A stretch of DNA of 64,000 nucleotides, from contig JAFRIG010000041.1 in NCBI GenBank assembly GCA_017432895.1, positions 1 to 64,000 on the forward strand, written 5' to 3'. Made by a program: the position numbers and the translations under genes. The stretch comes from Erysipelotrichaceae bacterium (GTDB lineage: Bacteria; Bacillota_I; Bacilli_A; Erysipelotrichales; Erysipelotrichaceae). The notes under the pieces are model-generated. The model had not been told where the DNA came from and did not search any database. It worked only from the letters and a program-made list of their open reading frames with translations. Positions 9,085 to 17,276 of the stretch are shown here, in pieces (positions within the stretch are counted from its first letter, which is position 1; every line of letters starts with the position of its first letter).

Positions 9085-9113
9085 ATTATATTAAATAGCT
9101 TCCCTATTTTCAA
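9085..9113 (-). promoter_or_regulatory. Sigma-70-type promoter for the LCP operon
   Basis: The minus strand has TTGAAA, a 17-base spacer, and TATAAT, the best -35/-10 pair seen in the window. Predicted start of transcription is near 9078-9080, about 25 bases before the ATG at 9054. It would drive the unknown membrane protein and the LCP ligase. Confidence 0.75.
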
Positions 9114-9144
9114 ACCTTCACATCAAATCACATAAAACGAACAA

Positions 9145-10482
9145 CTATTTTTCATCACTGACGCCTTCAGCGGCTTCCTTATTGAAAATGATCTTCAAAG
9201 TCAGAAGTATCAGCTTGATATCATCGACAATGCTGTAATTCTCAATGTAGTACAGGTCCAGAAGCAGCTTATCTCTTAAAGAAGTATTGTACTTGCCGTA
9301 GACCTGAGCATAACCGGTCAGACCCGCCTTGACGACCAGACGATATCTGAATTCCGGCATCGTCATACAGATCTCATCATAGATCTCCGGTCTTTCCGGT
9401 CTTGGGCCGACGAACGACATCTCACCATTAAGTATATTGATCAGCTGAGGCAGTTCATCAAGCCTAGTCTTGCGGATGAATCTTCCTACCGGCGTGATAC
9501 GATCATCGTTCTCTTTTGCCAGAACTGCCCCGGTATTCTTTTCGGCATTCATGACCATGGAACGGAACTTGATGATCTTAAACTCTTTTTCATCTTTTGT
9601 TAGTCTAACCTGCTTATAGAAAACATCGCCTGAATCTTGAACTTTGATAGCTATAGCCACTGCCAGCATGATCGGAGAAGCGATGATCAGCAAGATCAAA
9701 GAACCAAACACATCGATAGATCTTTTAACGATCCTTTCAATCTGAGAAGGACCGAACTTGTTGATCTTCAGGATCGGAGAATCAACGATATGCAGGATAT
9801 CGCTGCTGGCAAGCAGCATATCGGTGATACTTGGAACATCATATATCAGCATCTTTCTGGCATAACAAGCCTTAAAGATCTTCTTCTTGTTTTCATGGTG
9901 GACATCCAAAGTGACCACCCCGTCTGTTCCTTCCAGCAATTCATCGAGCTTTTCATAATCGATATCTTTCAGATCGATCGTCTTAACAACGCTGATCGAC
10001 AGATCCCTGATATTATTCAGCTTGCCGATCAGATTGTAATGCGATTCACCATAGATCGCAACAACCTTGACCGGCGGAAAATTCGCTCTGATATAATGAT
10101 TTTCCAGATAGATCAGAACGGTACCTATCACGACCTGGATCAGCAGCATCAGCAGGATAGGCCACAAAGGAATGATCCGCAAAGTGATCAGACACAGGAT
10201 AAAATAGATCAGGATACTGGAAAAGATCAGCGTCAGAGAACTGGAAAGAAACAGATCGGTTGTCGTCGTCTCACCGATCTCAAAAGTATTGAACAGTCTG
10301 CCAAAAAGAATAAACAGGATCAGATAGATCAAAAAAAAGACCAGATAGCCATTCGAATAGTAAAAGAAATAGTTGATATAGCACATCATCAGCGTAGCCA
10401 AAAAGATGATCTCATAAAGAAACAGATTTGCTATATATAGGGCGATCTTGCCGTTTTCTTTACTGTTGAATCTTTCGCTCAT
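9145..10482 (-). CDS. WcaJ-type undecaprenyl-phosphate sugar-1-phosphate transferase (initiating enzyme)
   Basis: The 445-residue protein has four to five N-terminal membrane segments (to about residue 125), a CoA-binding-like soluble domain, and a C-terminal bacterial sugar transferase domain from about 255. That domain shows the basic segment FYKQVRLTKDEKEF, KIIKFRSM, the catalytic Asp-Glu in RLDELPQLINILNGE, SFVGPRPERPE, and AGLTGYAQVYGKYNT. It starts glycan synthesis by moving a sugar phosphate onto undecaprenyl phosphate; the sugar (often Glc or Gal in WcaJ-like enzymes) cannot be read from sequence. It overlaps the upstream GT2 by 4 bp (ATGA) and is the last gene of the unit starting at rfbB. 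A second initiating enzyme of the short PglC type is at 42225-42830. Confidence 0.88.
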   Translation of the reverse strand: MSERFNSKENGKIALYIANLFLYEIIFLATLMMCYINYFFYYSNGYLVFFLIYLILFILFGRLFNTFEIGETTTTDLFLSSSLTLIFSSILIYFILCLITLRIIPLWPILLMLLIQVVIGTVLIYLENHYIRANFPPVKVVAIYGESHYNLIGKLNNIRDLSISVVKTIDLKDIDYEKLDELLEGTDGVVTLDVHHENKKKIFKACYARKMLIYDVPSITDMLLASSDILHIVDSPILKINKFGPSQIERIVKRSIDVFGSLILLIIASPIMLAVAIAIKVQDSGDVFYKQVRLTKDEKEFKIIKFRSMVMNAEKNTGAVLAKENDDRITPVGRFIRKTRLDELPQLINILNGEMSFVGPRPERPEIYDEICMTMPEFRYRLVVKAGLTGYAQVYGKYNTSLRDKLLLDLYYIENYSIVDDIKLILLTLKIIFNKEAAEGVSDEK

Positions 10483-11441
10483 TTGATCTTTTTCAGTTCT
10501 TTTTTATTTGATTCGGAAACGATATAGTGCGGCCTGTTTTTGACCTCCATATACGTCTTGCCAATATATTGTCCAATAATACCCAAAGCAAACAGCTGCA
10601 TACCACCCATCAGCAGGATGACGCAGATCAGTGTCGCCCAGCCCTGGACCGGATCGCCAAACAGGGCATATTTAATAATGATGAAAATCAGATAGATAAA
10701 CGCAAAAAACGTCGTCAGCAGGCCGAAGAACGACGCCAGATCCAAAGGTGCGTTGGAAAAATTGACGATCCCGTCGATCGCATATTTGGCCAGACCCCAG
10801 AAACTCCACGAAGTCGTTCCCGCGACTCTTTCCACATTTTCATATTCGATCCAATAGGTATTGAAACCCACCCATGAGAAGATGCCCTTGGAAAAACGGT
10901 TATATTCCGACATCGCAATGATGGCCTCTGCCATATCCCTTTTCATCAGACGGAAATCACCGGCCCCATCGACCATCTGTGCATCAGAGATCAGGTTGAT
11001 CAGCTTGTAGAATTTGCGGGCAAACCAGGTTCTGATCTTTGAATCGCCTTTTCGATCGACTCTGCGACAGGCTGCACAATCATATTCTCCGGTCTTAAGA
11101 GCCTCCAGCATCTGTTTGATCAGCACAGGCGGATGCTGAAGATCAGCATCGATAAAACCGATATAATCACCCTCGGCATTGCACAATCCGGAGTACATTG
11201 CCGATTCTTTACCGAAATTGCGGGAAAAAGACAGATACACGATATGCTGATCCTTTGCCGAGAGTTCTTTCATGACCTTCAGCGTTCCATCAGTAGAACC
11301 ATCATTGACCAGGATTAATTCGTAGTCTTCTTTCAGAGAAGATAACACCTCGGTGATCTTTTCATAGAAAAAAGGCAAAGCTTCTTCTTCGTTAAAACAA
11401 GGAACGATGATTGAAATCTTTTTTTCTTTTTTTGCCATCAT
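10479..11441 (-). CDS. GT2 glycosyltransferase, DPM1/GtrB-like with two C-terminal membrane segments
   Basis: The 320-residue protein has a GT-A fold: ISIIVPCFNEEEALPFFY at the start, VNDGSTDGT, the metal-binding DADLQHPP, and DFRLMKRDM. Two C-terminal membrane helices at about 235-260 and 270-295 (SFFGLLTTFFAFIYLIF and TLICVILLMGGMQLF) place it in the family that loads a sugar onto a polyprenyl phosphate for use outside the membrane. It overlaps its neighbours by 4 bp on each side. The neighbouring GT-C-like protein at 12333-13766 is a reasonable user of such a lipid-linked sugar. A close copy lies at 46107-47066. Two in-frame ATGs are adjacent (11441, 11438). Confidence 0.85.
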   Translation of the reverse strand: MMAKKEKKISIIVPCFNEEEALPFFYEKITEVLSSLKEDYELILVNDGSTDGTLKVMKELSAKDQHIVYLSFSRNFGKESAMYSGLCNAEGDYIGFIDADLQHPPVLIKQMLEALKTGEYDCAACRRVDRKGDSKIRTWFARKFYKLINLISDAQMVDGAGDFRLMKRDMAEAIIAMSEYNRFSKGIFSWVGFNTYWIEYENVERVAGTTSWSFWGLAKYAIDGIVNFSNAPLDLASFFGLLTTFFAFIYLIFIIIKYALFGDPVQGWATLICVILLMGGMQLFALGIIGQYIGKTYMEVKNRPHYIVSESNKKELKKIK

Positions 11442-12343
11442 ATACCACCCGTAAGTTTATTTATCTCTTTGACCGCCTTCTTTTCGATCTCTCTGTTTCT
11501 GCTGGAATTGAAATCCGCGAAATACTCTCTGTTCATTTCGTTACCATATTCATCCGCCAAAGCTCTGCCCGGATGAAAAAGGATCTCAAGCTTTCTGCCA
11601 TCCTTTTTTGCTTTAGCCATCATATCGGGATAGATCTTTTCGATCCGGTCATAGTCCATATGGCCCGACATCGTCAGCCCCCACATATACATTTTAGCAA
11701 TTTTCTTCTCATCGCAGAATTTATCGACCTTTCCCGAATAAAACATCAGGATCCTGTTCTTGATCAGATTGGCCACACCATAGGAAGATAATAAAGATGT
11801 ATGCTTTAAAAACGGGATCAGAGGCTCTTTGGGATTGCGGATGTATTCGATATCATACCCTTCTTCATCGATCACTTCAATAAGCGATTCCCAGACGATC
11901 GGGATGAGATGAGTATGGACGTGGGAATCGAGCCTGATCCCTTTCTGATGACATTCGATATGTTTATCTTTGGCAATCATGATACATTTATCAATTGCAC
12001 ACTGTGCTTTATCGATCTGCCTTTTAAGTTCTTTCTTCAGTTCCGTTTTGACTGCTTTTCTTTTGAAACTGTAGGAGCTCGCAAAAAGAGATACCCAGCT
12101 CATCGGCAGTATCCTGCTTTCACTTTCCCCTTCCGGAAGATCCAGATGGATCGACATCAAAGGCAGAAAAGGCAAAGCGGGGATCTGTTCATAGAGAAGA
12201 TCCATGCTTTTTTCAAAATGGGAAGTATTGCAGATGATCGATATACTGTCGAGTTTTCCTTCTTTCATGCATTCGATCAGATCTTCGGATGTATGCAAAG
12301 AATAGCCGAAATCATCCGCATGGATATCCAATTCAGCTTTCAT
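11438..12343 (-). CDS. YdjC/ChbG-family carbohydrate deacetylase
   Basis: The 301-residue protein starts ELDIHADDFGYS, the metal-binding DD motif of the YdjC family, followed by SIHLDLPEGE, the metal-site stretch LDSHVHTHLIP, and ILFHPGRA near the end. Members remove acetyl groups from N-acetylated sugars, for instance chitobiose (ChbG) or lipid-linked GlcNAc (HpnK-like). Size fits the family (about 250-300). A GGAGC site precedes the ATG at 12343 inside the end of the upstream gene. In this setting it may de-N-acetylate a lipid-linked sugar in the glycan begun by the WcaJ-type enzyme; that step is inferred. Confidence 0.85.
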   Translation of the reverse strand: MKAELDIHADDFGYSLHTSEDLIECMKEGKLDSISIICNTSHFEKSMDLLYEQIPALPFLPLMSIHLDLPEGESESRILPMSWVSLFASSYSFKRKAVKTELKKELKRQIDKAQCAIDKCIMIAKDKHIECHQKGIRLDSHVHTHLIPIVWESLIEVIDEEGYDIEYIRNPKEPLIPFLKHTSLLSSYGVANLIKNRILMFYSGKVDKFCDEKKIAKMYMWGLTMSGHMDYDRIEKIYPDMMAKAKKDGRKLEILFHPGRALADEYGNEMNREYFADFNSSRNREIEKKAVKEINKLTGGI

Positions 12344-13766
12344 GATGAAGCTCCGCTCTGTATAAAGAGATCATGTAAATGAACAGCGTTACATACACAC
12401 TGTATTTATTGACGACGATACAAAACATCGTCAGCGCAATGACACCCAATAATTCCAGTTTATAATTGGAAATTAACATCAGATCCTCTTTTTTCCGGTA
12501 ATAGACAAGTCCTATCGTGATCATAAACAGATAGATCAGAGCACTGATCCCCAGAAAACCATAATAAACAAGTCCATCTACAGCATCATAGAAATGTGCC
12601 AGTTCGATCGGATAATGGACACCGCTCCACAATATATAAATCTTATGAACGATCAGCCTGATCAGGGTGACAGGATGTTTAAGAAGATAGATATAATGTT
12701 CGATCAGCACATGTTTAGCTGCATCGATAAAACCTTCATGGGAAAAATCCAAAGTGTTTTCATGGATGTACATCCGCATCTGCTTTAAAGGATAACCGTC
12801 TTCCTGTTCTCCCAGGACATTGGGATTGACGCCATGGATCAGGATCGTATATGTGTTCATCGTCGTGACATATTCATCGATCTCCAGAAAACGGGAGATA
12901 CCATTGGAACTTAAGATCGACAAAACCAAAGCGAGGGCAATCAGGGCTTTCTTACTGATCTTAAGATTGCTTATAAGTATAGCCAGGATCATGATGATAT
13001 AAATGATGTAACCGCCCGGATTGACAAAACAAGTTAAAACAGTACTTACGACCATAAAAAGCAAATCAAGAACCGTCTTTTTTATATCTTTTTCATCCAA
13101 AAATCTGTTAAAGAAATACAGAAAAACGGAAATATACAAAAAAACAAAAACTTCATGTGTCGGCGAAAAAGTGAAAAACGCGGTCGAAGGCATCAGCAGA
13201 TAGACCATCACCGCAAAGAAAGCTTTCGTCTTACCGATGATCTTTTTAAAAGACAGGAAATTGAATACGATCCCTGTATAGATAGCCAGAAACAGTCCTA
13301 TATGCAAAGGCAGATGGATCAGCCTAAACACGACAAAATGCAAGGCCAGACCATACAAATGTGAGATCGCCCGCGTATGAAGATTACCGGTTTGAAGGAT
13401 CGTTTCCGCGATGTCATTATAGATCTTGATATCGCCGGATTGCGTTCCATCATAATTGAAAAAAATGGTAAAGATCACTTTGATCGCTACAGCCGTCAAA
13501 GTGATGATCACCAGCATGGTCTTTTCATCCAGTTTTTCGATCTTTTCAAAGATCTTTTCGATCACCAGCGCGATCCTATCTTTACAAAAGTGAATGATCA
13601 GCAGATATGCGGTTATGATCAACAGATAGGCGGCATATTTAAAACTTCCCGGTATAAAGGAAGCAAAAAGAAACAATGACACCAAAGGTGCCGCCACAAA
13701 AAAACCATCTATGAAAACGGCCATCACCTTCTGAAACCACTTGCAATACTGAAACCTATTCTCCAT
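12333..13766 (-). CDS. Polytopic membrane protein, probable GT-C-type glycosyltransferase
   Basis: This is a 477-residue protein with roughly 11-12 hydrophobic segments. The first long outside loop contains NYDGTQSGDIKIYNDIAE, an acidic motif placed like that of GT-C enzymes (ArnT/PMT-like), which use polyprenyl-phosphate sugars. No WWDYG motif of oligosaccharyltransferases is present. It overlaps rfbD by 11 bp at its start and the YdjC gene by 11 bp at its end. The GT2 two genes downstream could supply its donor. I do not recognise a named family, so the function is inferred from topology and context. ATG at 13724 is an alternative start. Confidence 0.6.
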   Translation of the reverse strand: MENRFQYCKWFQKVMAVFIDGFFVAAPLVSLFLFASFIPGSFKYAAYLLIITAYLLIIHFCKDRIALVIEKIFEKIEKLDEKTMLVIITLTAVAIKVIFTIFFNYDGTQSGDIKIYNDIAETILQTGNLHTRAISHLYGLALHFVVFRLIHLPLHIGLFLAIYTGIVFNFLSFKKIIGKTKAFFAVMVYLLMPSTAFFTFSPTHEVFVFLYISVFLYFFNRFLDEKDIKKTVLDLLFMVVSTVLTCFVNPGGYIIYIIMILAILISNLKISKKALIALALVLSILSSNGISRFLEIDEYVTTMNTYTILIHGVNPNVLGEQEDGYPLKQMRMYIHENTLDFSHEGFIDAAKHVLIEHYIYLLKHPVTLIRLIVHKIYILWSGVHYPIELAHFYDAVDGLVYYGFLGISALIYLFMITIGLVYYRKKEDLMLISNYKLELLGVIALTMFCIVVNKYSVYVTLFIYMISLYRAELHHES

Positions 13767-14631
13767 ATCCCATTTCTTTCAGATATCTGCTTAACGCATC
13801 CTTCCAATCCGGCAGTCTTTCAAAGCCATTCTCGCTCAGTTTGGACTTATCCAGTCTTGAATTGAACGGACGCTTCGCCTTACTCAAACCATATTCCAAA
13901 GTTGTGACAGGAATGACTTTAGTAGTCAGACCGGCCTGTCTGTAGATCTCCTCACAGAAATCGTACCAGGAGATATAACCGCCTTCATTGGTCGCATGAT
14001 AATATCCGTATTTATCAGTCTCGATCATATCGACCAAAAGTCTTGAAAGATCATATGTATAAGTGGGTGTTCCGATCTGATCGTTCACAACACGCACCTC
14101 ATCATGTGTCTTACCGACATCGATCATGGTCCTGATAAAATTCTTGCCATTGAGACCAAAGACCCAGGCGATGCGCACGATAAAATACTTTTCCAGATCC
14201 GCCACGGCTTTTTCACCCATGAGTTTGGTCTCGCCATAATAGCATAGTGGCGCATATGACTTGTCATCCGGCTTCCAGGGCGTCTCACCCTGGCCATCAA
14301 AAACATAGTCCGTACTCAAATATAAGAATCTGCAATCCAGATATTCAGCCGCCTTTACAAGATTTTCGGTTCCCGTAACATTGATCGCATAGACTTTTTC
14401 TTTGTTTTCTTCATCTTCAGCTGCATCCACGGCTGTCCAGGCAGCACAATGAATGATCGCTTCCGGAGCGATCTTCTTGACAGCATCGATCACTTCGGGC
14501 TTGGTGATATCCAAAAGATAGTCCATCGCCCCGGCAATATCGGTTGTGATCGCTTCATGGCCTCTTTTTCTTAATTCGTTGACTACATCATGGCCTAACT
14601 GACCATTTGCACCTGTTACTAAAACTCTCAT
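13756..14631 (-). CDS. rfbD: dTDP-4-dehydrorhamnose reductase
   Basis: The last step of dTDP-L-rhamnose synthesis: NAD(P)H reduction of dTDP-4-keto-L-rhamnose. The 291-residue protein has the nucleotide motif TGANGQLGHDV at the N-terminus, IHCAAWTAVDAAE, the catalytic STDYVFDG with YGETKLMGE (Ser/Tyr-x-x-x-Lys), and GIPTP-like RVVNDQIGTPTYTYDL and PFNSRLDKSKL near the end, all standard for RfbD/RmlD. It starts one base after the rfbB stop, so the two are co-translated. Confidence 0.95.
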   Translation of the reverse strand: MRVLVTGANGQLGHDVVNELRKRGHEAITTDIAGAMDYLLDITKPEVIDAVKKIAPEAIIHCAAWTAVDAAEDEENKEKVYAINVTGTENLVKAAEYLDCRFLYLSTDYVFDGQGETPWKPDDKSYAPLCYYGETKLMGEKAVADLEKYFIVRIAWVFGLNGKNFIRTMIDVGKTHDEVRVVNDQIGTPTYTYDLSRLLVDMIETDKYGYYHATNEGGYISWYDFCEEIYRQAGLTTKVIPVTTLEYGLSKAKRPFNSRLDKSKLSENGFERLPDWKDALSRYLKEMGYGE

Positions 14632-14632
14632 T

Positions 14633-15652
14633 TTACTTCTTCGAATACATTTCCTCGTAATATTTCAGGTAATCGCCGGAAGTGACATCATCCATCCACT
14701 CCTGGTGATCCATATACCACTGTATCGTCTCTCTAATACCTGTTTCAAAGTTATATTTTGGTTTCCAACCCAATTCCGCCTCGATCTTGGTCGGATCGAT
14801 GGCATAACGCAGGTCATGACCCTTTCTGTCTTTGACATAAGTGATCAGTGATTCCGGCTTGTCCAGTTCTCTTAAGATCGTCTTTACGACATCGATATTA
14901 TGTCTTTCGTTATGACCGCCGATATTGTAGACTTCACCATTTCTTCCGTTTCTCATAACAAGATCAATGCCGGCGCAATGATCATAGACATGCAACCAGT
15001 CACGTACATTCAAGCCTTCGCCATAAACGGGCAATGATTTATCATGTCTGGCATTATTGATCATCAAAGGAATGAGCTTTTCCGGGAACTGATATGGACC
15101 ATAGTTATTGGAACATCTGGTGATCGTCATGTCCAGACCGAATGTCCTGTGATAGGCCATGACCAGCAGATCGGCGGAAGCCTTGGAGGCACTGTATGGC
15201 GAACTGGTATGTAAAGGTGTCGTTTCCGTGAAGAAGAGATCTGTAGCCTCCAAAGGCAGATCGCCATAGACTTCATCGGTCGATACCTGATGATATCTCT
15301 TCACACCATATTTTAAAGAAGCATCCATCAGTACTTCCGTACCGATGATATTGGTCCTTAAGAACACTTCCGGATCTTCGATGGACCTGTCCACATGGGA
15401 CTCGGCGGCAAAATTGACGACGATATCAAACTTTTCTTCTTCAAAAAGTTTATTAATGTTTTCTCTATCCCGGATATCCATCTTTACGAATTTAAATTTG
15501 GGATTTTCTTTGCACTCATCCAGATTTTTCAGGTTTCCGGCATATGTCAATAGATCCAAAGCGACGATCTGGTCTTCCGGGTGTTTATCCAATTCATAAT
15601 ATACGAAGTTTGAACCGATAAAACCGGCAGCACCTGTGACTAAGATCTTCAT
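14633..15652 (-). CDS. rfbB: dTDP-glucose 4,6-dehydratase
   Basis: Second step of dTDP-L-rhamnose synthesis. The 339-residue protein shows TGAAGFIGSNFVYYEL, VVNFAAESHVDRSI, the catalytic STDEVYGDLPLE, SPYSASKASADLLV (Tyr-x-x-x-Lys), TRCSNNYGPYQFPEKLIPLMI and NVRDWLHVYDHC, all hallmarks of RfbB/RmlB. A GGGAGG ribosome site and an extended -10 candidate (15686-15694) lie upstream, so rfbB is the first gene of the unit rfbB-rfbD-12333-11438-10479-9145. The rhamnose set is split: rfbA and rfbC are in the unit upstream. Confidence 0.97.
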   Translation of the reverse strand: MKILVTGAAGFIGSNFVYYELDKHPEDQIVALDLLTYAGNLKNLDECKENPKFKFVKMDIRDRENINKLFEEEKFDIVVNFAAESHVDRSIEDPEVFLRTNIIGTEVLMDASLKYGVKRYHQVSTDEVYGDLPLEATDLFFTETTPLHTSSPYSASKASADLLVMAYHRTFGLDMTITRCSNNYGPYQFPEKLIPLMINNARHDKSLPVYGEGLNVRDWLHVYDHCAGIDLVMRNGRNGEVYNIGGHNERHNIDVVKTILRELDKPESLITYVKDRKGHDLRYAIDPTKIEAELGWKPKYNFETGIRETIQWYMDHQEWMDDVTSGDYLKYYEEMYSKK

Positions 15653-15685
15653 AAGAAAAGTTCCTCCCTCTCGGATAACATTATC

Positions 15686-15694
15686 ATTCTATCA
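15686..15694 (-). promoter_or_regulatory. Extended -10 candidate for the rfbB unit
   Basis: The minus strand reads TGATAGAAT, matching TGN plus a five-of-six -10 box, 34 bases before the rfbB start and downstream of a terminator at 15731-15764. No convincing -35 is present. Confidence 0.45.
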
Positions 15695-15730
15695 AAATAA
15701 GAAAAATAACTCTACTTTCCCTGTTTTCTC

Positions 15731-15764
15731 AAAAAAAAGCAGTACAAGATTGCGCTTATACTGC
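15731..15764 (-). terminator. Rho-independent terminator after the metallophosphatase-like gene
   Basis: On the minus strand GCAGTATAAG pairs with CTTGTACTGC (one G-U) around a six-base loop and is followed directly by eight T. It starts 15 bases after the stop codon at 15779 and separates the rfbA-rfbC unit from the rfbB unit. Confidence 0.9.
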
Positions 15765-15778
15765 CGGATTTGTTTTTC

Positions 15779-16732
15779 TCAATAAAATGTCATGATCAGT
15801 TCATTGATCGAACTGTCTTTTTCATAAACCGAAGGATAAAGGATGGTCGTGTAAGTGTGATCAGGATGAATAGCGAGTACACCAAGATTCTGCAGTTTCT
15901 CACCGGTCGAAGTCAACACGACCTTTTTTCCATCCGCATCATATACTCCTTCTCCCGAGATCACGGTATGGGAATGGCCATCGATCACCACATCGATGCC
16001 ACTGGTATGGTCGATCAGATCATAGGAACTGAAACCTTCAGTAACACTATTGGAACCCAGATGGGCGAGAACGATGACATAATCCACTTTTTTTCTAACC
16101 TTATCGATCGTCTTCTGGACCTGCTGATAGAGATCTGCTCCTTCGTTGCCTTCATAGAAACTGTATAACAGCTGTCCATCTTTTTCGATCGCTGCCCTGG
16201 CTTCTTTTCCCTCGGTCAGCGTTTCAGGAGTCGTAACACCGATAAAAGCGATCTTTGTGGGGCCGTATTTTTTGATCACATAAGGTTTAACCTTTTTTAA
16301 CGGATCTTTGCCCGAACCCAAATACTTCAGATTGCAGCTGACATAAGAAAAATCCGACTTGCCGATGTTTTCCGCCAGAGCGTCCAAACCGATCGAAAAC
16401 TCCTGATTGCCCAATACAACAGCATCATAACCAACGGCATTCATGACTTTGACGATGTTTTGGCCCTTGCTGGCTCGTGAGATATCGCCATCAAAAAAAT
16501 CACCGGCATCGACCAGAGATACATACTGATGTTCGCTCTTCAGATAGTCTTTATAACCCTTGACACCGGCATAACCGACATCGCCATATACTTCGCTGGC
16601 CACGTCGTTGGTATATAGGATATAGATATCTTCAATCTGTTCCTTCTGGCAGCCGCTCAGCGAGAATGATAACAGGACAATGAAGACCGCAAAGAAGAAC
16701 TTTTTTGATTTATTAGTAGATAAAATTCGCAT
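15779..16732 (-). CDS. UshA-type metallophosphatase-like lipoprotein with altered active site
   Basis: The 317-residue protein has a lipoprotein signal (LLSFSLSGC, Cys28) and the metallophosphoesterase half of the 5'-nucleotidase family, but lacks the C-terminal nucleotidase domain (UshA is about 550 residues). Several metal sites remain: Asp43 (YTND), Asp78 (DAGD), Asn109, His224 (AHLG), His253 and His255 (DGHSH). Two expected histidines are gone: the TND-x-H position is Ala45, and the catalytic GNHE is GNQE (Gln110). It may be a weak or non-catalytic phosphatase, or bind a phosphorylated ligand outside the membrane. It overlaps rfbC by 20 bp, so it is translated with it, and is followed by a terminator. 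Confidence 0.8.
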   Translation of the reverse strand: MRILSTNKSKKFFFAVFIVLLSFSLSGCQKEQIEDIYILYTNDVASEVYGDVGYAGVKGYKDYLKSEHQYVSLVDAGDFFDGDISRASKGQNIVKVMNAVGYDAVVLGNQEFSIGLDALAENIGKSDFSYVSCNLKYLGSGKDPLKKVKPYVIKKYGPTKIAFIGVTTPETLTEGKEARAAIEKDGQLLYSFYEGNEGADLYQQVQKTIDKVRKKVDYVIVLAHLGSNSVTEGFSSYDLIDHTSGIDVVIDGHSHTVISGEGVYDADGKKVVLTSTGEKLQNLGVLAIHPDHTYTTILYPSVYEKDSSINELIMTFY

Positions 16733-17276
16733 TGCAATGTTGTAGATCCGGAGCGTTCTTGTCTTTTTCGGATAATACGGGTTCTATCCCGTTGAGCAGT
16801 GAACCCCAGTCGACACCGATGAAAGGATCATCATATCTGATGGCGCCTTCCGATTCCTTGTTGTAAAGCTCATCGCATTTATACTGGAATTCGACATCAT
16901 CGGTAACCGTCAGAAAACCATGAGCCATGCCTTTAGGCAGATAGAACATCCTCTTGTTTTCGGCCGACAGTTCACAGGATACCCATTTGCCGAAGGTCGG
17001 AGATCCTTTTCTGATGTCGACAGCTACGTCAATAACGGAACCTTTTGTACATCTGACAAGCTTGGCTTGCGAATAAGGAGCCCTCTGATAGTGAAGACCT
17101 CTCAATGTCCCCTTCTGTGCGCTGTATGACATATTGTCCTGTACAAAGACGGTATCGATACCCATTTCTTTGAACTTGGCTTCATTGTAGGTCTCCATGA
17201 ACCAGCCCCTGTTATCGCCATAACAGTCCGACTCAATGATATATACACCTTCAATGATCGTATCAATCTTCTTCAT
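16713..17276 (-). CDS. rfbC: dTDP-4-dehydrorhamnose 3,5-epimerase
   Basis: Third step of dTDP-L-rhamnose synthesis, a double epimerisation at C3 and C5. The 187-residue protein is a cupin with DNRGWFMETYNEAKF, VQDNMSYSAQKGTLRGLHYQ, the catalytic His in that segment, AVDIRKGSPTFGKWV, LPKGMAHGFLT and EFQYKCDELYNKESEGAIRY, as in RfbC/RmlC. It shares its start/stop base with rfbA (17276) and overlaps the next gene by 20 bp, forming a tight rfbA-rfbC-lipoprotein unit. Confidence 0.96.
   Translation of the reverse strand: MKKIDTIIEGVYIIESDCYGDNRGWFMETYNEAKFKEMGIDTVFVQDNMSYSAQKGTLRGLHYQRAPYSQAKLVRCTKGSVIDVAVDIRKGSPTFGKWVSCELSAENKRMFYLPKGMAHGFLTVTDDVEFQYKCDELYNKESEGAIRYDDPFIGVDWGSLLNGIEPVLSEKDKNAPDLQHCNANFIY

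Noticed and set aside
9637-10440. Open frame of 267 codons on the plus strand rich in Asp, Gln and Arg
   Set aside because: It is the reverse reading of the sugar-transferase gene; the DQ-rich text comes from repeated GATCAG.
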